DNA of 64,000 bases from a bacterium (GTDB taxonomy: Bacteria > Hydrothermota > Tepidihabitantia > SM23-42 > JAOAFX01): NCBI GenBank assembly GCA_036382775.1, contig DASVHD010000005.1, forward strand, positions 31,386 to 95,385, given 5' to 3'. This document shows, one piece after another, positions 57,395 to 64,000 of the stretch. Every line of letters starts with the position of its first letter. The stretch's first letter is position 1. A model generated the notes under the pieces. The model worked only from the letters and a program-made list of their open reading frames with translations, was not told the DNA's origin and made no database searches. Position numbers and translations under genes: made by a program.

Positions 57395-58462
57395 TCAGGC
57401 AGCCCTGAGTTCGGCGATCAATTCCTGGACGAGTTCCTTGACCGTGACGATCTTATTAACGCGATACGCGTTCTGTCCGCAGAAGATCAAGCCGTGCTCT
57501 ACATCGCCAAAATAGGAATTTAGCAAAGCCAGGGCGATGCAGTACTGCGCGGATTCGACTTTGCACAAAGAAAGGCACCGGTAAGGACATTTGATCTTCA
57601 ATTTTCCCTTGACTTCCAGGTCTTTTAAAAAGTTATTTCTGATCGCCCGGCCGGGCATGCCTACGGGACTTTTAATAATAACAATATCTTCTTTTTTGGC
57701 ATCCAAATAAGCTTGTTTGAATTCCCGCGACACATCGCATTCTTCAGTACACACGAACCGGGTCGCCATCTGAACGCCCGAAGCGCCGAGAGAAAGCATC
57801 CGGGCGATATCTTTCCCGTCGTAAATACCGCCTCCGGTGATGACCGGTATTTTCTTTCCATACTTATCTTCGTAAATTTTGATGGTTTCCAGGACTTCCG
57901 GCAAGAGCTTTTCGAGAGAATATTCCTCAGGGTGTTCCAGTTGTTCTTCGGAGAAACCAAGATGCCCCCCGGCCAGAGGGCCTTCCAGGATCAATCCGTC
58001 CGCGGTTCTTTTATACCGCTTATCCCAGACTCGCAGGATCAATTCCGCGACCCGGGCCGAACTGACGATCGGCACAAGGTTGACACCGTGTTCATTTACT
58101 AATTCCGGAAGCTTCGTCGGGAGTCCGGCGCCATAAACGATCATCTTGATACCTTCGTCGACCGCGTCCTTGATCAGATCATCGACGTTGCTGAGCACGC
58201 CCATGAAATTCACCGCGAGGTGACCGTTGGTTTTGCTCTTTGCCTTGCGGATCTCGCGGATCAACGCTTCCCTGGACATTCTTTCATACTCATGCTTTGA
58301 AGCTTCGATGTCCCCGAGGCCAACGCTGGACAGCGTGCCAATGCATCCTTCGTTTGCCACGGCTGAAGAAAGCGAAGCAAGAGAAACCCTGACCCCCATG
58401 CCGCCCTGGACAATGGGGATATCAGCGATGATATTTCCGATAGTTAATTTTGGAATTTCCAT
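57395..58462 (-). CDS. Nitronate-monooxygenase-type flavoprotein
   Basis: 355 residues. TIM-barrel FMN enzyme of the 2-nitropropane dioxygenase/NMO family: IPIVQGGMGVRVSLASL, HLAVNFMGVL, VITGGGIYDGKDIARML, GASGVQMATRF. A Cys-rich stretch near the C-terminus (CPYRCLSLCKVESAQYCIAL) may bind a metal or cluster and is present in a subset of the family. It may detoxify nitronates or act as an NAD(P)H-dependent oxidoreductase or enoyl-type reductase. Confidence 0.88.
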   Translation of the reverse strand: MEIPKLTIGNIIADIPIVQGGMGVRVSLASLSSAVANEGCIGTLSSVGLGDIEASKHEYERMSREALIREIRKAKSKTNGHLAVNFMGVLSNVDDLIKDAVDEGIKMIVYGAGLPTKLPELVNEHGVNLVPIVSSARVAELILRVWDKRYKRTADGLILEGPLAGGHLGFSEEQLEHPEEYSLEKLLPEVLETIKIYEDKYGKKIPVITGGGIYDGKDIARMLSLGASGVQMATRFVCTEECDVSREFKQAYLDAKKEDIVIIKSPVGMPGRAIRNNFLKDLEVKGKLKIKCPYRCLSLCKVESAQYCIALALLNSYFGDVEHGLIFCGQNAYRVNKIVTVKELVQELIAELRAA

Positions 58463-58485
58463 TCGTGTGCCTGTATATAAATGTT

Positions 58486-58513
58486 ATTATACAAAAATCG
58501 TCATAATTGTCAA
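58486..58513 (-). promoter_or_regulatory. Promoter for the flavoprotein gene
   Basis: Leftward TTGACA (58513-58508), 16 bp, TATAAT (58491-58486). Confidence 0.75.
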
Positions 58514-58584
58514 TATTTATTTATAACCAAAACTGCAAAATAACCCGGGTGCACGGGTTTCAACCAAGCGCTGGCATGAAGTAA

Positions 58585-58610
58585 AGAGGCGAGCAAATGA
58601 GCCCGCCTCT
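58585..58610 (-). terminator. Possible terminator after the small barrel gene
   Basis: Stem AGAGGCG (58585-58591) and CGCCTCT (58604-58610) with an extra inner GAGC pair region. Read leftward only a short T run follows, so confidence is moderate. Confidence 0.5.
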
Positions 58611-58645
58611 GACAATATTGTATTTTTGTATATTACTGATTATAT

Positions 58646-59146
58646 TTATAACCCAACTGGTACGGTTATACCCAGTTGCGCGTATAACCTGTTTGACGTG
58701 GCTGGATCAGCGTCCTTAGTCCAATTGAACGGGTTGAGTCCAAATTCCAAATAAGCGTTGACGCCACCCAAAGCCATTTCGCCGCCCAATGCAGCTTTCA
58801 AGTCTATTTTCATGTAATCAAGCGGTGCATCCTCAAGGCCCATACCGAACCAGAGACCCATCGCAAGATACGGCTGGAATGCCATGGGCATGGGCAGCTT
58901 AATGAGCAGGTCTGAACCGGTGAACGTGCCAAACTTTATCGCCTTTCCGCCATCAGGCAGCGCCACGTTCAGTAGTTCGCCGCGCACGTCAAGGATCGGC
59001 AGGACCGGTACGCGCGCATCCGCCTTAATGGCAAAATACCTTCCGTCCTCAAGTACGTCTTCGTAAGCAACTCCCAATCCGAGCTTCAGGGCGTACAGCC
59101 CGCTCATCATCGACAGAGCTATTGCTATTGCGAATAGCTTTCTCAT
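58646..59146 (-). CDS. Small outer-membrane beta-barrel protein
   Basis: 166 residues from the ATG at 59146, with AAGGAGG six bases before it; a TTG one codon earlier is not needed. Signal KLFAIAIALSMMSGLYAL, then short alternating strands (YFAIKADARVPVLPILDVRG; SDLLIKLPMPMAFQPYLAMG; NAYLEFGLNPFNW) and the C-terminal LYAQLGITVPVGL. It is of the eight-stranded OmpA/OmpW-like size. Unknown role. Confidence 0.7.
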   Translation of the reverse strand: MRKLFAIAIALSMMSGLYALKLGLGVAYEDVLEDGRYFAIKADARVPVLPILDVRGELLNVALPDGGKAIKFGTFTGSDLLIKLPMPMAFQPYLAMGLWFGMGLEDAPLDYMKIDLKAALGGEMALGGVNAYLEFGLNPFNWTKDADPATSNRLYAQLGITVPVGL

Positions 59147-59169
59147 CAATTACCTCCTTGTTCTAGCGT

Positions 59170-59197
59170 ATTATACATACAATTCACACTATGTCAA
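59170..59197 (-). promoter_or_regulatory. Promoter for the small barrel gene
   Basis: Leftward TTGACA (59197-59192), 16 bp, TATAAT (59175-59170). It also follows pyrE. Confidence 0.75.
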
Positions 59198-59237
59198 GGG
59201 GAAAATGTGTTCATAAATGAGGGGTTGAAGGGAGGAC

Positions 59238-59786
59238 CTACGCTCCGCCCAACCGGGTCAAGGGTACGTTCGCCTTGCACAAGGGACACTGGTCAGGAGC
59301 GTAGGTTACAACATCTTTCCGGTAAGGCGAGAAAAATTCAAAGGCCGGCGGTTTTGAATGCCGGTCGATGAGCACGGCAATACCCGTGATATTGCCCGCC
59401 TGTCCATTGACCGCCTGGATCGTTTCCTGGATCGACTTGCCCGTGGTCAGCACGTCATCCACGATCAGGATATTCTTCCCCTTGATATCGAAACCGCGGG
59501 CAACGACCCTCTTGCCATCGCGTTCTTCGGCAAATCCGGCGCGGCAGCCCAACTGGCGCGCCGTCTCGAACGCAATGATGACGCCGCCGGTGGTCGGTCC
59601 GATCACCCATTCTATTTTCGGGTCCTTGAACTGTTTAACGATCAGCGAGCATAGTTTGGTCGTGGCCACGGGGTTTTCCAGGATCCGGAACTTTTCAAAA
59701 TAGTACTGGCTGTGCAGTCCCGAGTTCAGGATGAAGTGCCCTTCCTGCAGGACCTTCAGGTCCTTAAGCAGTTTTTCCAAATCCAT
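59238..59786 (-). CDS. pyrE: Orotate phosphoribosyltransferase
   Basis: 182 residues. Attaches the ribose-5-phosphate of PRPP to orotate. The PRPP loop is ILIVDDVLTTGKSIQETI, and KRVVARG and GFAEERDGK form the flexible loop. The C-terminal CPLCKANVPLTRLG with a Cys pair is extra to the core and typical of the longer PyrE group. It overlaps pyrF by 23 bp. Confidence 0.95.
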   Translation of the reverse strand: MDLEKLLKDLKVLQEGHFILNSGLHSQYYFEKFRILENPVATTKLCSLIVKQFKDPKIEWVIGPTTGGVIIAFETARQLGCRAGFAEERDGKRVVARGFDIKGKNILIVDDVLTTGKSIQETIQAVNGQAGNITGIAVLIDRHSKPPAFEFFSPYRKDVVTYAPDQCPLCKANVPLTRLGGA

Positions 59787-60504
59787 GTTCGATCTCCTCG
59801 AGGATCTTCTTGGCGGCGGCCAGCGGGTCCTTCGCTTTCACGATCGGCCGGCCGACCACGATATAGTCGGCGCCCGCCTTGATCGCTTCGGCCGCGGTCA
59901 TGGTCCGCGCCTGGTCGTCTCCCTGATCCTCGCTCTGGCCCGGCGCCCGTATGCCCGGCGTGACGATTAAAAAATCCTTGCCGCATGTCCTGCGGATCTT
60001 AGCGGTTTCCTGAGGTGACGCGACCACGCCGTCGAGCCCGGCGCTTTGCGCCAGCTGCGCCAGAAAAAGTACGTGTTCATCGAGGGTCCGGCTGATATCG
60101 CCGAACATATCCTTGAATAAGGCCTCGTCAAAACTCGTCAGCACAGTGATCCCGAGCAATTTTGGTCTTTCGACCTTTTTCACATCAACGGTCAGCAGGG
60201 CGGCCTGCACAACGGCCTCCAGCATTTGAAAACCGCCCTGGATATGGAGCGTGAGCATGTCGACCCCCATCGCCATGGCGCCCTCGCACGACCGGGCGAC
60301 CGTATTGGGGATATCATGGTACTTGAGATCGAGCATCACCTTGCGACCTTTAGATTTTATGAACTTGACGATCTCGGGCCCGAAATATGTAAAGGGAACC
60401 GCGCCGATCTTATACCAGTTCACCCTGTCACCCAGACCGTCCACGATGGTCTGTATTTTTTTTAAGTCGTTCATGTCCAGCGCGACGATCAAACGGTCAT
60501 TCAT
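59764..60504 (-). CDS. pyrF: Orotidine 5'-phosphate decarboxylase
   Basis: 246 residues. Last step to UMP. The catalytic D-x-K-x-x-D-I set is in VMLDLKYHDIPNT, with IVALDMND at the start and IVTPGIRAPGQ and GADYIVVGRPI at the phosphate site. Group I length. Overlaps pyrE, and three bases separate it from pyrD. Confidence 0.95.
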   Translation of the reverse strand: MNDRLIVALDMNDLKKIQTIVDGLGDRVNWYKIGAVPFTYFGPEIVKFIKSKGRKVMLDLKYHDIPNTVARSCEGAMAMGVDMLTLHIQGGFQMLEAVVQAALLTVDVKKVERPKLLGITVLTSFDEALFKDMFGDISRTLDEHVLFLAQLAQSAGLDGVVASPQETAKIRRTCGKDFLIVTPGIRAPGQSEDQGDDQARTMTAAEAIKAGADYIVVGRPIVKAKDPLAAAKKILEEIEHGFGKTA

Positions 60505-60507
60505 ATA

Positions 60508-61371
60508 TCATGGCTCCTTCCCCATGCCGCCACCCAATATTTTTTTCAATTCTTTGATTATTCCCAGCGGTGCATACGGATCGCGCAGGCATGCTGAACC
60601 GACCGCGACCGCGGAAGCGCCGGCGAGCAGGAATTCATAGGCATCGCCGCCCGACATTATCCCACCCATGCCGATCACCGGGACTTTCAGCTGGCTCACA
60701 CGGTGCACGCAGTACAGCGCGTACGGCTTTACCGCCGGCCCGGACAGACCGCCGGTTATCACCGCTTTTTTCGTCACCGCCGAATACGCCGTCCCGTAAA
60801 GAGTGTTGATCAGCGAAATCCCGTCGGCACCGGCATTGACGCACGCCCTGGCGATCAACAGGGGATCGCAGAAATTCGGCGTCAGCTTCACGATGACCGG
60901 CAGGTCAGTGACCCGGCGCACGTTTCGCGTTATGCGCCCAACGATACGCTGGTCCTGGCCGAACGCGGCACCGCCTTCCTTGACATTCGGACACGACACA
61001 TTGAGCTCGAAACCGTCAACCCGATCGCCTATCTCCTGGACGATCCGGGAGAAATCTTCGACCGTGAACCCCGCCACGTTCACAAAAACGCGCGTTTTGC
61101 TCCTTAGTTTCTTTAATGCCGGCAATATCTCCCGGACAAAATCCTTCACGCCGGGATTCTCCAGCCCCACCCAGTTGATAAGCCCCGATGAGGTCTCGTA
61201 TATCCGTGGTGGCGGATTGCCCGGCCGCGGCATGAGCGTCACGCCTTTGGTAAAAAAAGCGCCCACCGCGCCGCTGACGTTTTGGTACTTCAGCCCGAAT
61301 CCGAAAACGCCGGACGCGAGGAAGACGGGATTCTTGAATTTAAGCCCGAACAGTTTAAGTGTTTTTACCAT
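60508..61371 (-). CDS. pyrD: Dihydroorotate dehydrogenase, class 1B catalytic subunit
   Basis: 287 residues. FMN barrel: FKNPVFLASGVFGFG, FELNVSCPNVKEGGAAFG with the catalytic Cys in the NVSCPN block, VKLTPNF, SLINTLYG, and PVIGMGGIMSG. It needs the PyrK subunit to pass electrons to NAD. PyrK lies upstream in the same direction, separated by 122 bp of repeat DNA. Confidence 0.95.
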   Translation of the reverse strand: MVKTLKLFGLKFKNPVFLASGVFGFGLKYQNVSGAVGAFFTKGVTLMPRPGNPPPRIYETSSGLINWVGLENPGVKDFVREILPALKKLRSKTRVFVNVAGFTVEDFSRIVQEIGDRVDGFELNVSCPNVKEGGAAFGQDQRIVGRITRNVRRVTDLPVIVKLTPNFCDPLLIARACVNAGADGISLINTLYGTAYSAVTKKAVITGGLSGPAVKPYALYCVHRVSQLKVPVIGMGGIMSGGDAYEFLLAGASAVAVGSACLRDPYAPLGIIKELKKILGGGMGKEP

Positions 61372-61493
61372 TTTGGTTATCCGGATACCAGATCATCAGG
61401 AAGTGAATATCAGGATACCAGGGTATCAGCGAATTCTGGCACCCTGATATTCTGTTCTCCCGGTATCCATCCCCCTGATTACCTGATATTCTG
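61372..61493. repeat. Repeat stretch between pyrD and pyrK
   Basis: Several copies of GATATTC-TGGTATCC-type words (ATACCAG, TATCAGG, CCTGATATTCTG). Similar DNA stands at 34270-34395 and 27055-27120. No gene. Confidence 0.55.
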
Positions 61494-62255
61494 TTACCCA
61501 TTGTTAAACTCAATCTTCGAAAGTTCGAAGACCGGTCCATCCTCGCAGATCCTTTTATACTCACCCCGGTATTTTATCGCGCAGCCAAGGCACAGTCCGC
61601 AGCCGCATCCCAAAAAATCTTCGCAGAACGCGTACACGGGTAAGGACAGACCTAAGGTCTGCAGTTCTCTGAGCATGGCCCGCGGTCCGCACGTGTACAG
61701 CAATTCATATTCGCTGATATCGATCTCTCGCAGCGCGGACAGCGCGGTCGCATGCCGGCGGCTGCCGCTCTCCGTGACGAAGATCGATTCGTTGGAGATC
61801 TTGATGATATTAGTCTTGAGAATTATCTCGGATGGCTTCTTCGTGCCGTACAGGACCGAGAACTGGATCCGGTTCTTGAACAAGTTCTGAGCCAGGAAAA
61901 ACAGCGGCGCGATACCAATGCCGCCGGCAAGGAGCAGGCTTTTTTTTCTCACCGCCTTGACACCGTTGCCGTACGGACCCATCAAGAGCAGGCGGTCACC
62001 CTCTTTTTTTTCACTCAGGATCTTCGTACCCCGTCCCTGGACCCTGATGACCAGGAGCAGTTTGTCCCGGTAATAAGAAGCAATGCTGATGGGGCGGTTC
62101 AGGAATGGATCATGGCCATCCTGCACGCGCACCTGGAAAAACTGCCCGGGTTTCGGATCAATGCCGGGCAGGTAGAACTCCAGGCCAAAGACCGTGTCGC
62201 TGAGCCACCTTTTACGCTTGATCTCGAGCAGCTGCCTACTGATCATGACTTTCAC
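61494..62255 (-). CDS. pyrK: Dihydroorotate dehydrogenase electron-transfer subunit
   Basis: 253 residues from a GTG at 62255 (an ATG at 62246 is also possible). FAD domain with NRPISIASYY (RxYS-like), NAD domain with LAGGIGIAPLF, and the C-terminal [2Fe-2S] site CEDFLGCGCGLCLGCA. It transfers electrons from PyrD to NAD. The start overlaps the stop of the TPR gene, so translation is coupled. Confidence 0.93.
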   Translation of the reverse strand: MKVMISRQLLEIKRKRWLSDTVFGLEFYLPGIDPKPGQFFQVRVQDGHDPFLNRPISIASYYRDKLLLVIRVQGRGTKILSEKKEGDRLLLMGPYGNGVKAVRKKSLLLAGGIGIAPLFFLAQNLFKNRIQFSVLYGTKKPSEIILKTNIIKISNESIFVTESGSRRHATALSALREIDISEYELLYTCGPRAMLRELQTLGLSLPVYAFCEDFLGCGCGLCLGCAIKYRGEYKRICEDGPVFELSKIEFNNG

Positions 62256-63618
62256 CGGTGGTGTCGGGCATGACCGGAACCTCTTCCATCTTCTCCCCGC
62301 CCGTCGTATCGACCGGGATCGATTTCATCAGCGATTCAGCGCTCACGACGTATTCGGTCGCCGGGTACCGGGCTGCGAGGTCAGCGGTGATCTTTAACGC
62401 TAGAGTATCGTCCTTGATAATGTTCTTGGTGATCCAGAATTCGGCATACAGCGCCTTTGGCGCCCAGGTGCTTTTCGGGTACTCGGTGTAAACCCGGCGG
62501 TACATGTCAAGCGCTTTTTTATTGTCCTTAAGATCGACAAAGTACAATTCCGCCAGCATGAACAGCGCACGGTCGACGTTCTCGGTCTCATTCAGCAGGC
62601 TGATCGTGCGTTTCAGGACGTCGGACTTGTTCCTTGATCTCAGTCCGTATTTATCGGATGATTTAAGCACGGCTGTATCATAATAGGCGATCGCCCTCTC
62701 GATGCTGTCGACTTCCTCGTAAAGCCGCGCCAGTTCATAATAGGCGCGCGACGCATATTCGGCCTGGTTCCGGTTGATGATCTCAGCGTACAGGTCCCGC
62801 GCTTCATCGAGCTTTCCCAGTTCTTTTTTCAGCTCGCCCTCAAGCACCAGGAACTCGGGGTCAATCTCGCCTTCCAGGAACATCATGCTCTGATCATACT
62901 TGTCCAGTTCAAGGTAAATGGTCGCGATCTTGAGCTTCAGTTTTTTCTTCTCTTCGGCATCGCGGCTCATCACCACCAGCTTGTCAAACGTAACGAGGGC
63001 GTCGTCATACAATCCCAGTTTGAACTGCGCTTCGCCGATCAGCGTCAGTACATCCTTTTTTTCCTTAAGTGACAGCGATTGCTTCAACAGCTCCTGTGCG
63101 GCACTGACCAGGGTGCTGAAATCACCCTGTTTGTTATAGACATAGCATAGGGCGATCCGGGCTTTTTTCCGAAACTTTTTCGATCCGGCCGCATCCATCA
63201 AAGCGACGATCGCCTCGCTGTATTTATTTTCCCGGTAATGGGCAAGCCCCTTATAATACCGTGCCATCGGGTAATTCCCGGATCCCGGGTAGTTCTGGCA
63301 GAAGACGTCGAGTTTTTCCAGGGAACGGGCGAAATCGCCCTTGTAATAGTAAGCGATGCCCATCAAAAGCAATGCGTCATCAACCCACCGCGAAGTCGGA
63401 TATTTGACGATCACCAGCGTCGCTTTCTCGATGGTCTTATCAAAAAGTTCGGATTCGTACTTGAGCGTGTCGCTCGTGACCAGCTTCATCCCCTGATTGA
63501 AATAATTTTGCGTGTTGTAATAAGTATTGAAGTAAGCGCAGCCAGCAAATAGCAAAAAGATGGCAATCAGGCAAAGGTTGGGTGGCTTGATATTTTTTCT
63601 TTTCTCAAGCATCTTCAC
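62236..63618 (-). CDS. TPR lipoprotein (BamD/YbgF-like)
   Basis: 460 residues. Lipobox FAGC at residues 24-27, then a series of tetratricopeptide repeats (VDDALLLMGIAYYYKGDFAR; EAIVALMDAAGSK; AQFKLGLYDDALVTFDKL; AYYELARLYEEVDSIERAIA). It is longer than BamD and resembles TPR lipoproteins of outer-membrane or gliding systems. It may anchor a complex at the outer membrane. Its gene order with the pyr genes and TldD suggests co-transcription rather than related function. Confidence 0.8.
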   Translation of the reverse strand: MKMLEKRKNIKPPNLCLIAIFLLFAGCAYFNTYYNTQNYFNQGMKLVTSDTLKYESELFDKTIEKATLVIVKYPTSRWVDDALLLMGIAYYYKGDFARSLEKLDVFCQNYPGSGNYPMARYYKGLAHYRENKYSEAIVALMDAAGSKKFRKKARIALCYVYNKQGDFSTLVSAAQELLKQSLSLKEKKDVLTLIGEAQFKLGLYDDALVTFDKLVVMSRDAEEKKKLKLKIATIYLELDKYDQSMMFLEGEIDPEFLVLEGELKKELGKLDEARDLYAEIINRNQAEYASRAYYELARLYEEVDSIERAIAYYDTAVLKSSDKYGLRSRNKSDVLKRTISLLNETENVDRALFMLAELYFVDLKDNKKALDMYRRVYTEYPKSTWAPKALYAEFWITKNIIKDDTLALKITADLAARYPATEYVVSAESLMKSIPVDTTGGEKMEEVPVMPDTTGESHDQ

Positions 63619-63639
63619 CTCAACCCAATGACCATTGTG

Positions 63640-64000
63640 TTATTTTGCTATCCCCACCGGGACACACCGGAACCGCGCCGGCGCGGTCCCATGACCGACA
63701 TACGCGCTCTGCCCGGGTTCTCCCTTGCCGCAGTTGGGAACGCCGTACAAACGCCACTCGTTCTTGTTGCCAACGGCATCACAGCTGTTCCAGAAACGGG
63801 GCGTAATGTCGGCGTACGTCGGATTCTTGACGACTGCGCCAAGTTTACCGTTCTTGATAAGCCGGGCGTATTCGCACCCGAACTGGAAATTGAGCCGCTT
63901 GTCATCGATCGACCACGATTTATTCGTGGTCATGTAGATACCGTCCTTCGTATCGGTGATCATGTCCTCCAGCTTCCAATCGCCCGGTTCGATATTGATA
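63640..64000 (-). CDS. TldD/PmbA family protein, C-terminal part
   Basis: About 120 residues visible; the 5' part lies beyond the window. The frame continues past 64000 (INIEPGDWKLEDMI). The TldD C-terminal pattern is clear: DGIYMTTNKSWSIDDKRLNF, GCEYARLIKNGKLGAVVKNP, TYADITPRFWNSCDAVG. TldD/PmbA metalloproteases mature microcins and degrade antitoxins. The metal motif (HExxxH) lies outside. Confidence 0.9.
   Translation of the reverse strand, partial: INIEPGDWKLEDMITDTKDGIYMTTNKSWSIDDKRLNFQFGCEYARLIKNGKLGAVVKNPTYADITPRFWNSCDAVGNKNEWRLYGVPNCGKGEPGQSAYVGHGTAPARFRCVPVGIAK

Overview
The window looks like chromosomal DNA from an uncultivated Gram-negative (diderm) bacterium, probably a candidate-phylum lineage near the FCB group, such as WOR-3. 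Evidence for an outer membrane: an Lpt lipopolysaccharide-export set (LptC, LptA/OstA, LptB), many predicted lipoproteins, beta-barrel proteins and a TonB C-terminal domain protein. Evidence for a type IX-like secretion habit: a PorV/PorQ-type protein and several surface proteins (FG-GAP, NHL, beta-propeller) with C-terminal sorting-like tails ending in K-L-I-L-T-R or K-L-I-K-I type sequences. The phylum call is inference; no rRNA is present to settle it.

Layout. 1-6997: NUDIX hydrolase (partial), tRNA-Thr and tRNA-Tyr, a TPR/periplasmic-binding lipoprotein, queG, a radical SAM/SPASM protein, a DUF1844 protein and a DUF2723 membrane glycosyltransferase. 7036-12875: an NtrC-type sigma-54 activator, then pyrG, an acyltransferase, lptC, lptA and lptB. 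12865-24114: two divergent GT-C glycosyltransferases around a perfect palindrome, an NHL protein, a PorV-like protein, a polyprenol-kinase-like membrane protein, argF, a YbbR-domain protein, and a BatA/DUF58 pair. 24062-36712: an epimerase, an FG-GAP surface protein, a DUF4139 protein, a CDF metal exporter, a beta-CASP nuclease, a pair of acyl-CoA dehydrogenases, a ferredoxin, a PQQ-type propeller and two small envelope proteins.

36713-41650 is a dense zone of dispersed palindromic repeats with tRNA-Ile, tRNA-Ser and tRNA-Arg, two small lipoproteins, one propeller protein and tadA. 41625 to about 49000 is an AT-rich accessory region: a tyrosine integrase whose 3' end runs into tRNA-Arg(ACG), an excisionase-like HTH protein, a phage replication-like protein, an unknown protein, about 1 kb without genes, a small barrel and a TonB-domain protein. 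Next comes a TcmP-like domain fused to a radical-SAM-like three-Cys domain, flanked by two direct copies of a 213-220 bp element with 26-bp terminal inverted repeats. 49293-53758 holds a YadA-head/S74 surface protein, a PEGA lipoprotein with an in-frame palindromic insertion, and an eight-repeat propeller with a decayed tail next to it. 54115-64000 returns to core metabolism: an acylating aldehyde dehydrogenase, a PDZ/TPR/esterase protein, a nitronate-monooxygenase-type flavoprotein, a small barrel, pyrE-pyrF-pyrD-pyrK, a TPR lipoprotein and the end of a TldD/PmbA protein.

Two themes cross the window. First, many genes have strong sigma-70-type promoters whose -10 box ends only 5-10 nt before the start codon, with no Shine-Dalgarno sequence. 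These look leaderless, and they are mostly housekeeping genes. Many surface-protein and accessory genes instead carry strong AGGAGG sites. Second, small palindromic repeats are everywhere, and at least two sit in frame inside protein-coding genes. The most novel candidate is the TcmP/three-Cys fusion and its flanking elements.
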